A stretch of 64,000 nucleotides of DNA from Aquabacterium sp. CECT 9606 (GTDB lineage: Bacteria; Pseudomonadota; Gammaproteobacteria; Burkholderiales; Burkholderiaceae_C): the NCBI RefSeq assembly GCF_918741295.1, contig NZ_CAKKNB010000002.1, positions 310,001 to 374,000 of the forward strand, read 5' to 3'. The number at the start of each line of letters is the position of its first letter. Position 1 is the stretch's first letter. The notes beneath the pieces were generated by a model. It was not told the origin of the DNA, did no database searches, and saw only the letters and a list, made by a program, of their open reading frames with translations. A program made the translations under genes and the position numbers. Positions 32,447-41,634 of the stretch are shown here, piece after piece.

Positions 32447-34120
32447 ATGGACAAAATCTGGCTCAGGCACTACCCCAGCGGTGTGCCGCACGAGATCGAC
32501 CCGTCGGTGTACCGATCGCTGGTGGAACTGATGGACGAGGGTTTTGCCGCTCACCGCGACAAGGCCGCCTACAAGTTCATGGGCCAGACCTGGACCTTCG
32601 CCCAGATCGACCGGCTTTCGCAGGCCTTTGCCGCCTACCTGCAGGGCCTGGGCTTGCCTGCGGGTGCCCGGGTGGCAGTGATGATGCCCAATGTGCCGCA
32701 GTATCCCGTGGTGGTCACGGCCATCTTGCGGGCCGGGTTCGTGGTCGTCAACGTCAACCCGCTGTACACGCCGCGCGAGCTGGAGCACCAACTCACGGAC
32801 TCCGGCAGCCAGGCCATCGTCATCATCGAGAACTTTGCCGCCACCTTGCAGGCGGTGATTGCGCAAACGCCGGTCAAGCACGTGGTGCTGGCCAGCATGG
32901 GCGATTTGCTGGGCCTGCTCAAGGGCAGCCTGGTGAACCATGTGGTGCGCCGCGTGCGCAAGCTGGTGCCGCACTTTTCCTTGCCCGGCGGCGTGCGCTT
33001 CAATGCCGCCTTGGCGAAGGGGCGCGGGCGGGCTTACCAACCGGCCCGGCCGGGCCCGGATGACATCGCGGTGCTGCAATACACCGGCGGCACCACGGGC
33101 GTGAGCAAGGGCGCCATGCTGCTGCACCGCAACATCATCGCCAATCTGCTGCAGTCAGAAGCCTGGAACGCGCCCATGTGGAAGCAAGTGCCGGATGGCG
33201 AGCAACCCACCACCGTGTGCGCCTTGCCGCTGTACCACATCTTCGGGTTCACGGTGAGCATGATGGTGGGCCTGCGCCTGGGCACCTGCAACATCCTGAT
33301 CCCCAATCCGCGCGACCTGGCGGCCACCTTGAAGGAGCTGTCCAGGCACCGCTTCCACAGCTTCCCGGCGGTCAACACCTTGTTTGGCGCGCTGGCCCGC
33401 CACCCCGATTTCCACAAGGTCGACTGGAGCCACCTGCGCTTGTCGGTGGGCGGTGGCATGGCGGTGCAGCAGGCCACAGCCAAGCTGTGGAAAGAGAAGA
33501 CGGGTTGCGCGGTGTTCGAGGGCTATGGCTTGTCCGAGACCTCGCCGTCGGTGACGTGCAACCCGGTGACCAGCACGGGCTACTCGGGCTCCATCGGGCT
33601 GCCCCTGCCATCGACCGAGGTGTGCGTGCTGGACGACGCGGGCCGTGAGGTGCCCTTGGGCCAGCCGGGCGAGTTGGCGGTGCGCGGCCCGCAGGTGATG
33701 GCTGGCTACTGGCAGCGGCCTGACGAAACCGCCAAGGTGATGACCGCCGATGGCTTTTTCCGCACGGGCGACATCGCCACGATCGACGACCGTGGCTACG
33801 TCAAGATCGTCGATCGCAAGAAGGACATGATTCTGGTGTCGGGCTTCAACGTGTACCCCAACGAGGTGGAGGACGTGGTCACCCAGATGCCGGGCATTTT
33901 GGAATGCGCGGCGGTGGGCATGCCCGACGAGCATTCGGGCGAGGCGGTGAAGCTGGTCATCGTGCGCCAGAACCCGGCAGTGACCGAGCAGCAGGTGCGC
34001 GACTACTGCGCCCAGCACCTGACCGGCTACAAGCGGCCCAAGGTGGTGGATTTCCGTGGCGAGCTGCCCAAGACGCCCGTGGGCAAGATCTTGCGGCGCG
34101 AGTTGCGAGAGCCTGCTTGA
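32447..34120 (+). CDS. fadD: Long-chain fatty acid-CoA ligase FadD
   Basis: 557 residues from the ATG at 32447 (MDKIWLRHYPSGVPHEID), which aligns with the E. coli FadD start; a GTG 39 bp upstream would add residues with no family match. The AMP-binding P-loop is YTGGTTGVSKGAML, the linker motif GYGLSETSP, and the fatty-acid signature GYVKIVDRKKDMILVSGFNV. The catalytic Lys lies in PKTPVGKILRREL at the C-terminus. It activates fatty acids for beta-oxidation or phospholipid remodelling at the inner membrane. It is preceded by a 125-bp gap with no clear operator. Confidence 0.95.
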   Translation: MDKIWLRHYPSGVPHEIDPSVYRSLVELMDEGFAAHRDKAAYKFMGQTWTFAQIDRLSQAFAAYLQGLGLPAGARVAVMMPNVPQYPVVVTAILRAGFVVVNVNPLYTPRELEHQLTDSGSQAIVIIENFAATLQAVIAQTPVKHVVLASMGDLLGLLKGSLVNHVVRRVRKLVPHFSLPGGVRFNAALAKGRGRAYQPARPGPDDIAVLQYTGGTTGVSKGAMLLHRNIIANLLQSEAWNAPMWKQVPDGEQPTTVCALPLYHIFGFTVSMMVGLRLGTCNILIPNPRDLAATLKELSRHRFHSFPAVNTLFGALARHPDFHKVDWSHLRLSVGGGMAVQQATAKLWKEKTGCAVFEGYGLSETSPSVTCNPVTSTGYSGSIGLPLPSTEVCVLDDAGREVPLGQPGELAVRGPQVMAGYWQRPDETAKVMTADGFFRTGDIATIDDRGYVKIVDRKKDMILVSGFNVYPNEVEDVVTQMPGILECAAVGMPDEHSGEAVKLVIVRQNPAVTEQQVRDYCAQHLTGYKRPKVVDFRGELPKTPVGKILRRELREPA

Positions 34121-34129
34121 GCGGCGGCT

Positions 34130-36268
34130 TCAGGTCGGGTGGGCGCGGGCCCAGTCGTTCAGCAGGCGCTGCAAGGCATCGCAGTCGGCTGGTTTGACCA
34201 GGTGGTGATCGAAGCTCGCCTCGGCTGATTTTTGGCGATCGGACAACTGGCCATACCCGGTGAGTGCGATGAGCAGGGCATCCTGGCCCGTGGGCAGGCT
34301 TCGCAGCCGGCGCGCCAGTTCGGTGCCGGCCATGCCCGGCAGGCCAATGTCCAGCACGAAGGCATCGAACGATGACGTGCGGGCCAGGGCCAGCGCGGAA
34401 GGGCCATCGTGGCAGACCTCCACGCTGTGCCCTTCCAGGGTGAGCACCTGGGCCAGGCTGTGCGCGGCGTCCACATTGTCATCGACCACCAAGACGCGCA
34501 GCTTGCCCGCGGTGGTCATGGCGACTGGCGCTGCGGTGGCGGCAGCGAGGTGCGATGTGGCCAGCCGCGGCAGGCGAACGGTGAAGGTGGCGCCTTGGCC
34601 GGTGCCCAGACTGGCGGCGGCCACGGTGCCGCCATGCAGGGCCACCAGGTGCTTGACCAGAGCCAGGCCCAGCCCCAGGCCGCCTTCGCGCCGGTCGGAC
34701 GCCCGCTTGCCTTGCGTGAACAAATCGAAAATTTGCGGCATCAGGTCGGGGGCAATGCCGGCGCCGTTGTCCTGAACCTTGATCACGGCTTCGTCGGGGC
34801 TGGCGCTCACCTCGATCCAGACCTGGCCGCCTGGCTTGGTGTAATTGGCAGCGTTGGCCAGCAGGTTGCTGACCACCTGGATCAACCTGGCCCGGTCGGC
34901 CATCACCATCAGAGGCTCGGGCGCCACCGTCACGGTCAGGCGGTGTTGGCGGGCTTCCATCAAGGGCCGCACCTGCTCGACCGCGCCAGAGATCACTTCG
35001 GCCAGGTCGAGTTCGGTGTTCTCGAGCGTGACCATGCCCCGGGTGACCCGCGACACGTCCAGCAAGTCATTGATGATCTTGGTCATGTGGCCGACCTGGC
35101 GGCTGATCATCTCGCAGGTGCGCAACACGCGGGGATCGGTGTCGGGGATGCGGCGCAGCAGTTCGGCCCCTGCGCTGATGGGTGACAAGGGGTTGCGCAA
35201 TTCATGGCCCAGCATGGCCAGGAAGTTGTCTTTGTTGCGGTCAGCGGCCTGCAGCACTTCGGTCAGAGCCGTCAGTTTTTCGCGCTCGCTCAGCAGGTCG
35301 GCGTGTTGCTCGTGGAGTCGGTCCAGCATGTCGTTGATGGACCGGGCCAGGCTGGCCACTTCATGGCTGTCGCCCTCGGGAGCGCGTTCCGTCCTCAAGC
35401 CGCCGCCAAACTGCTGGCGTGCAAAGGCTTCCAGGCGCTGAAGGTCGAGGGTGAGCAGCCGGGCGAGCAGCATGCCGGCCAGCACCACGGCGCTGAACAA
35501 GGTCAGGGAAATCAGCCAGATGTGCAGGTAAGGTACCTGCAGCTTCATGCCGGCGTCGGTGCCTGAATGTTGGCTCTGGAGCCGAAGGTGCAAGGGCTCG
35601 AACACCTTGGGGCTGGGCACCAGCGTGTCCGGTTCGTCCTGGCGATGGGCTTGGCCGTTGTCCCACACCAGGCGCATGTCGGGCCCGGCCTTGATGTGGC
35701 GCAGGTCCACCTTGTAGAACACCGCGCCTTCGGGCGAGGTGGTGCGGGGGTACATCAATGGTTCGATGGCGACCAGTTCGTTGCCCTGGGGCGAGGCAAA
35801 GACCCGCGCCAGGGCATGCCCGGTTTCCAGGTTGGTGCGCAGCCAAGCCAGCTGTTCCGGTGAAAACTGGGCGCCCGAGTTGCTGGCGATTTCGCTGCCC
35901 TGGAAGTCGGTGAACATCACTTGCACCGGGATGCCGTTGATCTGGCGGATGCTGTCGAGGAAGGGCCCCAGGTAGGTCTCCCGCCCAATGCTGTCAACCA
36001 GGCCGGTGGCCAGGATGGTGCTGGCGGCGATCTCGGTCATGCGGCTGGCCAAGGCGTTCAGGTCGGCGCCCACGGTGGCGGCTCGGAATTGCCGTTCGTT
36101 GGCGGTCAGGGCCTTCAAGGCCTGATCGTGCTGCTCGTTGATCAACCACCAGGACGCCAAGGTGGTGACCACCAAGGCCACCGCCGCCAGCGCGGCCGCC
36201 ACCAGGGCGAACCGGTGCGCCAGGCTGCTTGGGAACCAGCGCGTCCACCTCATGCCCAGAAGTTTCAT
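34130..36268 (-). CDS. Membrane hybrid histidine kinase with receiver domain
   Basis: 712 residues from the ATG at 36268; one base separates it from the stop of the solute-binding protein gene. Two membrane helices (about 20-42 and 250-275) flank a periplasmic sensor of about 210 residues. HAMP and coiled coil follow, then HisKA with MLGHELRNPLSPISAG, N-box NLLANAANYTKPG, G1 DNGAGIAP, G2 GLGLGLALVKHL, and a receiver with Asp in FVLDIGLPGMAG and Lys in HLVKPAD. The tight link to an exported ligand-binding protein suggests that this kinase senses that protein's ligand or its loaded form. It is convergent with fadD (9-bp gap). Confidence 0.9.
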   Translation of the reverse strand: MKLLGMRWTRWFPSSLAHRFALVAAALAAVALVVTTLASWWLINEQHDQALKALTANERQFRAATVGADLNALASRMTEIAASTILATGLVDSIGRETYLGPFLDSIRQINGIPVQVMFTDFQGSEIASNSGAQFSPEQLAWLRTNLETGHALARVFASPQGNELVAIEPLMYPRTTSPEGAVFYKVDLRHIKAGPDMRLVWDNGQAHRQDEPDTLVPSPKVFEPLHLRLQSQHSGTDAGMKLQVPYLHIWLISLTLFSAVVLAGMLLARLLTLDLQRLEAFARQQFGGGLRTERAPEGDSHEVASLARSINDMLDRLHEQHADLLSEREKLTALTEVLQAADRNKDNFLAMLGHELRNPLSPISAGAELLRRIPDTDPRVLRTCEMISRQVGHMTKIINDLLDVSRVTRGMVTLENTELDLAEVISGAVEQVRPLMEARQHRLTVTVAPEPLMVMADRARLIQVVSNLLANAANYTKPGGQVWIEVSASPDEAVIKVQDNGAGIAPDLMPQIFDLFTQGKRASDRREGGLGLGLALVKHLVALHGGTVAAASLGTGQGATFTVRLPRLATSHLAAATAAPVAMTTAGKLRVLVVDDNVDAAHSLAQVLTLEGHSVEVCHDGPSALALARTSSFDAFVLDIGLPGMAGTELARRLRSLPTGQDALLIALTGYGQLSDRQKSAEASFDHHLVKPADCDALQRLLNDWARAHPT

Positions 36269-36269
36269 C

Positions 36270-37481
36270 TCACTGGTCGGACGGGACAATCACGCCAGCA
36301 TCGTTGAACCGGGCCATGCGCAGTTCACTGGTACCCAGCGCCTCGTGTCGGCTTGGGGTGAAAGGCGGCGCATAGCGTTTGACCAGGCCCTCGTGCACCT
36401 GCACTTTCTCAAGGGCGTCGCGGATGGCCATGCGGTCGGTGCTGCCGGCCAGGCCGATCGCCTTGGCCAGGATGTGGGTCATGTCATAGGCATGGGCGGT
36501 GCCTACCGGGCTTTCGATGTCTTCGATCCGCTGGACGCCGAATTTGGCCGCGGTGGCCATGAATTTGGCGAGCGCGGGCTTGTGGGCCTGGAAGAAGCTG
36601 AAAGTCTGGATCACGTTGAAATCGACCAGCTTGAGCGAAGCGCCGGCCTGTTGGAAGAACTTGCCACCCGTGATGCCCCAATGGCTGTAGATCGGCACCC
36701 GCTTGTCGGCAGGCAGGGCGGCCATCTCGTTGACCAGCACGGCGGCCTCGTCGTCATTGGCCACCAGCAGGATGGCCTGGGCACGGGCTTCCTGCAGCTT
36801 GAGGTACTTGTCGATCAGGCTGCGTTCCTGCCAGTTGTACCAGGCGGTTCCGACCACCTTGGGCGTGGCGTGGGCGGCGGCGTATTTCTCAACGGCCGCC
36901 AGGTTGCTGCGGCCCCACGAGGTGTTGGTGAGCAGCAGTCCGACGCGGTCCAGTTTGCGCTCGTGGACCTTGTCCAGCATGAATGGCATGGCCAGGCTGT
37001 CGCGCAAAGACAGGCGAAATGCGTAATTGGGCGTGCTGCCGTTGTCGACGATGGCATCGGCGGCCGACCACACCGCCAGGAACGGCACCTTGGCGGCCTT
37101 CAGGGTGGGCAACTCCTCGATCACCACGGGGCTGAATCTTCCGCCGAACACGGCCACCAGGTCTGGCAAGGCGGCCAGCTCGGTGATGTTGCGGATGCCG
37201 CGGGCCGGGATGGAGCGGTGGTCTTTGGTGACGATCTGCAGCGGGCGCCCGCCCAACACGCCGCCTTGGGCGTTGATTTGGTCAACAGCGATCCGAACGC
37301 CCAGCTCAACAGCTTGGGCCGAGGTGCTGTTGAGCAGCCCGAACTCGGCATCGATGCCCAGCAGCACGGGTTTGGGATCGGCGGCCAGCGCCGGCCAGGG
37401 TGTGGTCAGCCAGGCCAGGGCCGAGCCCTGAAGGAGCCTTCGGCGGGACACACTGCGCGAGAACGGCGATTGGGTTGCCAT
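36270..37481 (-). CDS. Tat-exported branched-chain amino acid-type solute-binding protein
   Basis: 403 residues. The signal SRRRLLQGSALAWLTTPWPALA carries a twin-arginine motif, so the protein is probably exported folded. The mature part is a Peripla_BP_6/LivJ-like fold: GIDAEFGLLNSTSAQAVELG, QINAQGGVLGGRPLQIV, VFGGRFSPVVIEELP and a C-terminal half with GTAHAYDMTHILAKAI. No permease or ATPase genes accompany it; the neighbour is a histidine kinase. I infer a sensory ligand-binding subunit rather than a transport component. The ligand is unknown. Confidence 0.88.
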   Translation of the reverse strand: MATQSPFSRSVSRRRLLQGSALAWLTTPWPALAADPKPVLLGIDAEFGLLNSTSAQAVELGVRIAVDQINAQGGVLGGRPLQIVTKDHRSIPARGIRNITELAALPDLVAVFGGRFSPVVIEELPTLKAAKVPFLAVWSAADAIVDNGSTPNYAFRLSLRDSLAMPFMLDKVHERKLDRVGLLLTNTSWGRSNLAAVEKYAAAHATPKVVGTAWYNWQERSLIDKYLKLQEARAQAILLVANDDEAAVLVNEMAALPADKRVPIYSHWGITGGKFFQQAGASLKLVDFNVIQTFSFFQAHKPALAKFMATAAKFGVQRIEDIESPVGTAHAYDMTHILAKAIGLAGSTDRMAIRDALEKVQVHEGLVKRYAPPFTPSRHEALGTSELRMARFNDAGVIVPSDQ

Positions 37482-37495
37482 GGAGGGGCCCTGGG

Positions 37496-39142
37496 TCAGA
37501 GATGAGGCTGGGGCAGCGGCACGGTGTCCCAGAACGGGCAGTGCGCACCGGCATCGCCCGCCCGCACTTCAGGGCCGCCGTCCAGCCAGAGGAAGCGATC
37601 GCCGGGCCACGCTGGTGGCCAGGCCAGGCTGCCAGCGTGAGGCAAGTGGCCGTTGCGGGCCAGCCGGGTCCACCTGGGCACCATGGCTTGCTGCAAGGCC
37701 AGATCCGATGCGTTGGGTTGGTAAGTGCCTTGCCAGGCGAAGAAGAATACATGCTCGAGGGTGTGCACGGACTCCAGGGCGCTCAGCGCGGGGTCGTTCT
37801 CCAGCCGGTGCGCGAACAGGTAGCGGTAGACCGGCGCTGTCTGGTGGCGCGACAGCAAGCGTGCCACCCTGAGGCTCTGGCAGGTGAACAGGGCGTCGGT
37901 CGTCAGCTGGACCATGGCGCGCCGTGGCGATGCGTAGCTGGTGGCGGGGTAGGCGGTGAGGATGCGCTGGGTGGCGCCTTCGCCGAAGACCCGCCCAATG
38001 GCCGCTTCATAGGAGGCCGCGTCGGTGATGGGGCCCACCGAATCGACGAACTGCATGGTCTCTTGCGCATTGCTGCCGATGATCACGGGCATGGCCGCGT
38101 GGTCGCCGCGCGCGATGACCTTGTTGGGTTGATCGGGGAAGACGTGCCCGTCCACATTGGGACCGTACAAACGCGGCAGCACGCCAAAGGTGCCTGGCAC
38201 GGCCCGGACCACGTCGGCCGCGGTCTTGCTGCGCAAACAAGCGGAGGTCGTGCTGGCGCTGCAGCCGAGCGCTTGCGCCACTCGGGCGCCGGTGCCCGCC
38301 TGGGCCTGGGCCAGGGTGGGTAACTCGCATCCGGTGGGCACGCTGGATTGCATGGCCGCGCGCTGGAAAAGGCCCTTGGCGGCCGGCGCCGTCATCAGCG
38401 CACAGATGTTGCCGCCGCCCGCCGAGGTGCCAAACACCATGACGCGGCGCGGATCACCGCCGAACGCGGCGATGTTGTCCCGCACCCAGCGCAGCATGGC
38501 GATCTGGTCCAGGCTGCCGTAGTTGCCAGAGATGCCCCGAGGCTGTTCCGCGCTCAAGGCGGGGTGGGCCAGAAAACCCAATGCGCCCAGCCGGTAGTTG
38601 AAGCTGACGTACACCACGCCCTCGGCGTTCAGCTTCTCGCCGTTGTACTGGACGCCGCCGAAGCCGGCGGTGCCCTGGCCGGAGAAGGAATGGTTGCCGC
38701 CCCCGGTGAAAAACACCATCACCGGCTTGGGTTGGCGCGGGCCCGCCTTGGGCTTCCACACATTGAGGGTCAGGCAGTTTTCATCGCCGACCACTTCACT
38801 GCCCACCAACTGCGGGCACACCGGGCCGAACTGGGATCCGTCACGCAGCCCTGTCCAGGGCATGGGAGGGACTGGCGCTTGCCAGCGCAGTGGGCCCACC
38901 GGGGCCTGGGCATAGGGGATCCCCTTGAAGGCCACGCTGTCGCGCTCCACGGTTCCTTTGACAGCCCCTTGCCCAGTGCAGGCGACCAGCTCGTCTTGCG
39001 TCTTGCACATTGGATCGCGGTCCGGGCGCCCCACGGCCTGGGCCTGCGAGGTGAGCACGGTGCCAGCGAGCATCACCGTGGCAAACCGCAAGCTGGCGTT
39101 GGCAAGGCGGACGACTGGGCTGATGTGGAGGTCAGTGGGCAT
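37496..39142 (-). CDS. Exported type B carboxylesterase
   Basis: 548 residues with an N-terminal signal peptide (about residues 1-36, ending SQAQA). Type B carboxylesterase features are FKGIPYAQAPVGPLRWQAP, EDENC-like GDENCLTLNVWKP, the oxyanion-hole loop FFTGGGNHSFSGQ, and the nucleophile Ser in FGTSAGGGN (usually GESAGG). The acid is likely Glu in SNAQETMQF and the base His in SVHTLEHVFFF. Several cysteines suggest disulphides. It should hydrolyse extracellular or periplasmic esters of unknown identity. It lies 14 bp upstream of the binding-protein gene, possibly in one unit with it. A TATAAC -10-like element (39199-39194) precedes it. Confidence 0.88.
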   Translation of the reverse strand: MPTDLHISPVVRLANASLRFATVMLAGTVLTSQAQAVGRPDRDPMCKTQDELVACTGQGAVKGTVERDSVAFKGIPYAQAPVGPLRWQAPVPPMPWTGLRDGSQFGPVCPQLVGSEVVGDENCLTLNVWKPKAGPRQPKPVMVFFTGGGNHSFSGQGTAGFGGVQYNGEKLNAEGVVYVSFNYRLGALGFLAHPALSAEQPRGISGNYGSLDQIAMLRWVRDNIAAFGGDPRRVMVFGTSAGGGNICALMTAPAAKGLFQRAAMQSSVPTGCELPTLAQAQAGTGARVAQALGCSASTTSACLRSKTAADVVRAVPGTFGVLPRLYGPNVDGHVFPDQPNKVIARGDHAAMPVIIGSNAQETMQFVDSVGPITDAASYEAAIGRVFGEGATQRILTAYPATSYASPRRAMVQLTTDALFTCQSLRVARLLSRHQTAPVYRYLFAHRLENDPALSALESVHTLEHVFFFAWQGTYQPNASDLALQQAMVPRWTRLARNGHLPHAGSLAWPPAWPGDRFLWLDGGPEVRAGDAGAHCPFWDTVPLPQPHL

Positions 39143-39212
39143 GGTTCTCCGCCTGGTTGGTGGTGGTGCTGTTTTTGAGAATTGCGGACACAGGTTATAT
39201 CAAGATGGAAGC

Positions 39213-39773
39213 TTATTCCTGTGGCCCCATCAGCTTGATGGGCGTGACCTCAATCGTCTCCTGGCCATCGTTGACCCAAATGGTGCCGTCTTGCACGGTG
39301 ATCTGCAATTGCATGGTGCGCTGCGCCAGCTTGGCCAGCGCCTGGCTTTGCTCGGAGGGCACCTGCCACACGGTCAGGTTGCGCGCGCGGGTCAGCTTGG
39401 TGGCGATGCCATCCCACCACACCTTGGTGCTGCTCTGGAACACCCACAGGCTGACCTGGTGGGCGCGGCCGCTGGCCTTCATCAGGCGCTTGTCGTCGGG
39501 CTGGCCCACGTCCACCCAGTGCAGGATCTCGCCGGAGTAGTTCTTTTGCCACAAGGCGGGCTCGTCGGTGTCCCACATGTCCTTGGCCAGCTCGATGGTG
39601 CCTTCCTGCGTGTTGGCAGGCCAGCCCAGGGCCAGGGCCAGCACGCGGATCATCATGCGTTCGTCGGCCTCGGAGGGGTGACGCGCGATCGTCAGGGCCG
39701 GGTCGGCATAGACGTTGCGGTCCATGTTGGCCAGTTGGAGCTGGGCCTTGTAGATGGTGGCTTTGATCGCCAT
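39213..39773 (-). CDS. yaeQ: YaeQ family protein
   Basis: 186 residues, matching E. coli YaeQ along the whole length: MAIKATIYKAQLQLANMDRN, LTIARHPSEADERMMIRVLA, DEPALWQKNYSGEILHWVD, GQPDDKRLMKAS, VWWDGIATKL and QLQITVQDGTIWVND. YaeQ has a PD-(D/E)XK-like nuclease fold, but its biological role is not established. It follows the hydrolase gene by 12 bp. Confidence 0.95.
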   Translation of the reverse strand: MAIKATIYKAQLQLANMDRNVYADPALTIARHPSEADERMMIRVLALALGWPANTQEGTIELAKDMWDTDEPALWQKNYSGEILHWVDVGQPDDKRLMKASGRAHQVSLWVFQSSTKVWWDGIATKLTRARNLTVWQVPSEQSQALAKLAQRTMQLQITVQDGTIWVNDGQETIEVTPIKLMGPQE

Positions 39774-39785
39774 GGGATGTTCTCT

Positions 39786-40661
39786 TTATTGGGGTTCGGG
39801 TTCGAAGGTGTCGAGCCAGCGAGCGAGGTCGGCGAAGACCTGCGCCTGGTCGGGCTCGTTGAAGATTTCGTGCGCCATGCGCGCGTAGGCGTGCGTGGTG
39901 AGCACGGCATGCGGGGCGGCGGCGGCAAAGCGCGCGCTGCCGGCGGGCCGCACGCAGCGGTCGGCCCCGGCGTAGATCAGCAGCGTGGGCGTGGTCCAGT
40001 GGGCGGCGCGCTGCAAGACCTGTTCGGCCGCGTTGACGATGAAATGGCTGAGGCGGCCGGTGGCACGGTCGTGCACCAGCGGGTCGGCGATGTAGGCCTT
40101 GACGACGGCCGGGTCGCTGCACACCCACTCGGGCTTGAGGCCGTTGGGCACGGCCAGGTCGGGCGTCAGCTTGCCAAAGGTGGCCAGCAGGGCCTTCTGG
40201 AACCAGCTCAGGCCCGGGTCGAGCGCCGGGGATGACATGACCAGCAAATCCACCGGCCGGGCCCAGGGAGCCGCCTCGGGCGGTTGGGCCTGGGCAGCCA
40301 CAAAGCGCCCGGCGACCAGGCCGCCCAGGCTGTGCCCGACCATCAGCAGGCGCTGGCCGGGGTAGGTGGCGCGCACGGTGTCCACCATCGAGGCCAGGTC
40401 GTGCAGCAGGTCGTCGCTCTGGGCGAGGCGGCCCTGGGCGCCGGGTGATCTGCCGTGGCCACGGTGGTCATAGGCCACCACGGCCCAGCCCCAGTTGTTC
40501 AGGTGGTGGGCCACGTGCTCATAACGGCCAGCGTGCTCGCCCAGGCCATGCACCAGCAACGCGACGCCGCGCGGGGCGACTTTGTCGGGCAAGGGCCAAT
40601 GGCGGGTGGCCAGGGCCAGGCCGTCGCGGGTGGTGATGGTGGCGGGGATCTTGGGGATCAT
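39786..40661 (-). CDS. Alpha/beta hydrolase, monoacylglycerol lipase/lysophospholipase type
   Basis: 291 residues. LLVHGLGEHAGRYEHVAHHL is the lid-proximal HG motif of monoglyceride lipases; YDHRGHGRSPG precedes the nucleophile elbow GHSLGG. The acid is Asp in YAGADRCVRP and the base His in RMAHEIFNEPD. No signal peptide is visible. It probably cleaves monoacylglycerols or lysophospholipids. The gene sits between hyi and yaeQ with 12-bp gaps on both sides, so co-transcription is likely. Confidence 0.92.
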   Translation of the reverse strand: MIPKIPATITTRDGLALATRHWPLPDKVAPRGVALLVHGLGEHAGRYEHVAHHLNNWGWAVVAYDHRGHGRSPGAQGRLAQSDDLLHDLASMVDTVRATYPGQRLLMVGHSLGGLVAGRFVAAQAQPPEAAPWARPVDLLVMSSPALDPGLSWFQKALLATFGKLTPDLAVPNGLKPEWVCSDPAVVKAYIADPLVHDRATGRLSHFIVNAAEQVLQRAAHWTTPTLLIYAGADRCVRPAGSARFAAAAPHAVLTTHAYARMAHEIFNEPDQAQVFADLARWLDTFEPEPQ

Positions 40662-40673
40662 TGGGGGCCTTTT

Positions 40674-41498
40674 TTATGCGGTCGGGGCGGTGGCGGCGCG
40701 CAGCCAGTTCAGTCCAGCGGAGGTGCCGCTCGGGCCGTTTTGTCGCGGACGGTATTCGCAGCCGATCCAGCCAGGCCATTGCAGGGCACGCAGTTCGGCG
40801 AAGACGTGAGGGTAGTGCAGTTCGCCGGCATCGGGCTCGCTCCGGTCGGGCACGCCGGCGATCTGCAGGTGGCCGACCCGGCCGGTGGGCAGGGCCTGGC
40901 GCAATTGCGTGGTGATGTCTCCATCCACGATCTGGCAGTGGTACAGGTCGAGTTGCACTTGCAGGTGGGGCGAGTTGATGCGTTGCACCAGGGCGTGGGC
41001 ATCGGCCTGGTGGTTGAGCAAGTAGCCGGGCATGTCACGCGGGTTGATGGGTTCGATGAGGATGTTGCGGTCGGCCAGGCGGGCCTGTTCGGCGGCCCAG
41101 GCCAGGCGCTGCTCGTACGTGGCCAGCGCGCGTGCGCGGTCTTGGGGCGCGCCGGGGCACAGGCCAGCCATCACGTGCACGCGGGGGCAGTCCAGGTCTT
41201 GGGCCAAGGCCAAGGCGGCTTGCACGCTGGCCTGGAAATCAGCCTCGCGGGCATCAATGCAAGCCAGGCCGCGCTCGCCGCCCGCCCAGTCACCGGGTGC
41301 GCCGTTGAACAGCACCAGCGCCAGGCCCAGGTCCTGCAGGCGGGCCCGGATCTCGCTTTTGGGGTGTTCGTGCGGGAACAGGCACTCCACGCCCTGGAAG
41401 CCATCGTCCGCGGCGGCCTGGAAGCGGTCCAGGAAGGGGCGGTCGGTGTAGAGCCAAGACAGGTTGGCCGCGAATTTCAAGGGGAATGTGGGGTTCAC
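40674..41498 (-). CDS. hyi: Hydroxypyruvate isomerase family protein (Hyi/OtnI)
   Basis: 274 residues, starting at a GTG (41498) with AGGA about 10 nt upstream. It aligns with E. coli Hyi: KFAANLSWLYTDRPFLDRF, GFQGVECLFPHEH, GDWAGGERGLACI, LIEPINPRDMPGYLL, QLDLYHCQIVDGDI, VGHLQIAGVPDRSEPDAGEL and GWIGCEYRP. The fold is an AP-endonuclease-2-type TIM barrel with a metal site formed by Glu, Asp, His and Glu. It interconverts hydroxypyruvate and tartronate semialdehyde, or the C4 equivalents in OtnI. No glyoxylate carboligase gene is nearby. It is divergent from the TpsB gene. Confidence 0.9.
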   Translation of the reverse strand: MNPTFPLKFAANLSWLYTDRPFLDRFQAAADDGFQGVECLFPHEHPKSEIRARLQDLGLALVLFNGAPGDWAGGERGLACIDAREADFQASVQAALALAQDLDCPRVHVMAGLCPGAPQDRARALATYEQRLAWAAEQARLADRNILIEPINPRDMPGYLLNHQADAHALVQRINSPHLQVQLDLYHCQIVDGDITTQLRQALPTGRVGHLQIAGVPDRSEPDAGELHYPHVFAELRALQWPGWIGCEYRPRQNGPSGTSAGLNWLRAATAPTA

Positions 41499-41552
41499 GT
41501 CGGGTGTTCCTACCCCCAGGGCTTAGGGAGTGCGTAAACGGGTGGCGACGGT

Positions 41553-41558
41553 TATAAC
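41553..41558 (+). promoter_or_regulatory. Candidate -10 element for the two-partner secretion operon
   Basis: TATAAC (5/6 to the consensus) lies 77 bp before the TpsB start in the 136-bp divergent space between hyi and the secretion genes. A matching -35 at 16-18 bp is poor (GTGCGT), so an activator may be needed. Tentative. Confidence 0.3.
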
Positions 41559-41634
41559 CTGCCGTTGGGTTGGATTCGCGGCGCCAGTCGAGGGCGGTCA
41601 GCAGTACCCGCACTCATTTTGAAGGATCTCAACT

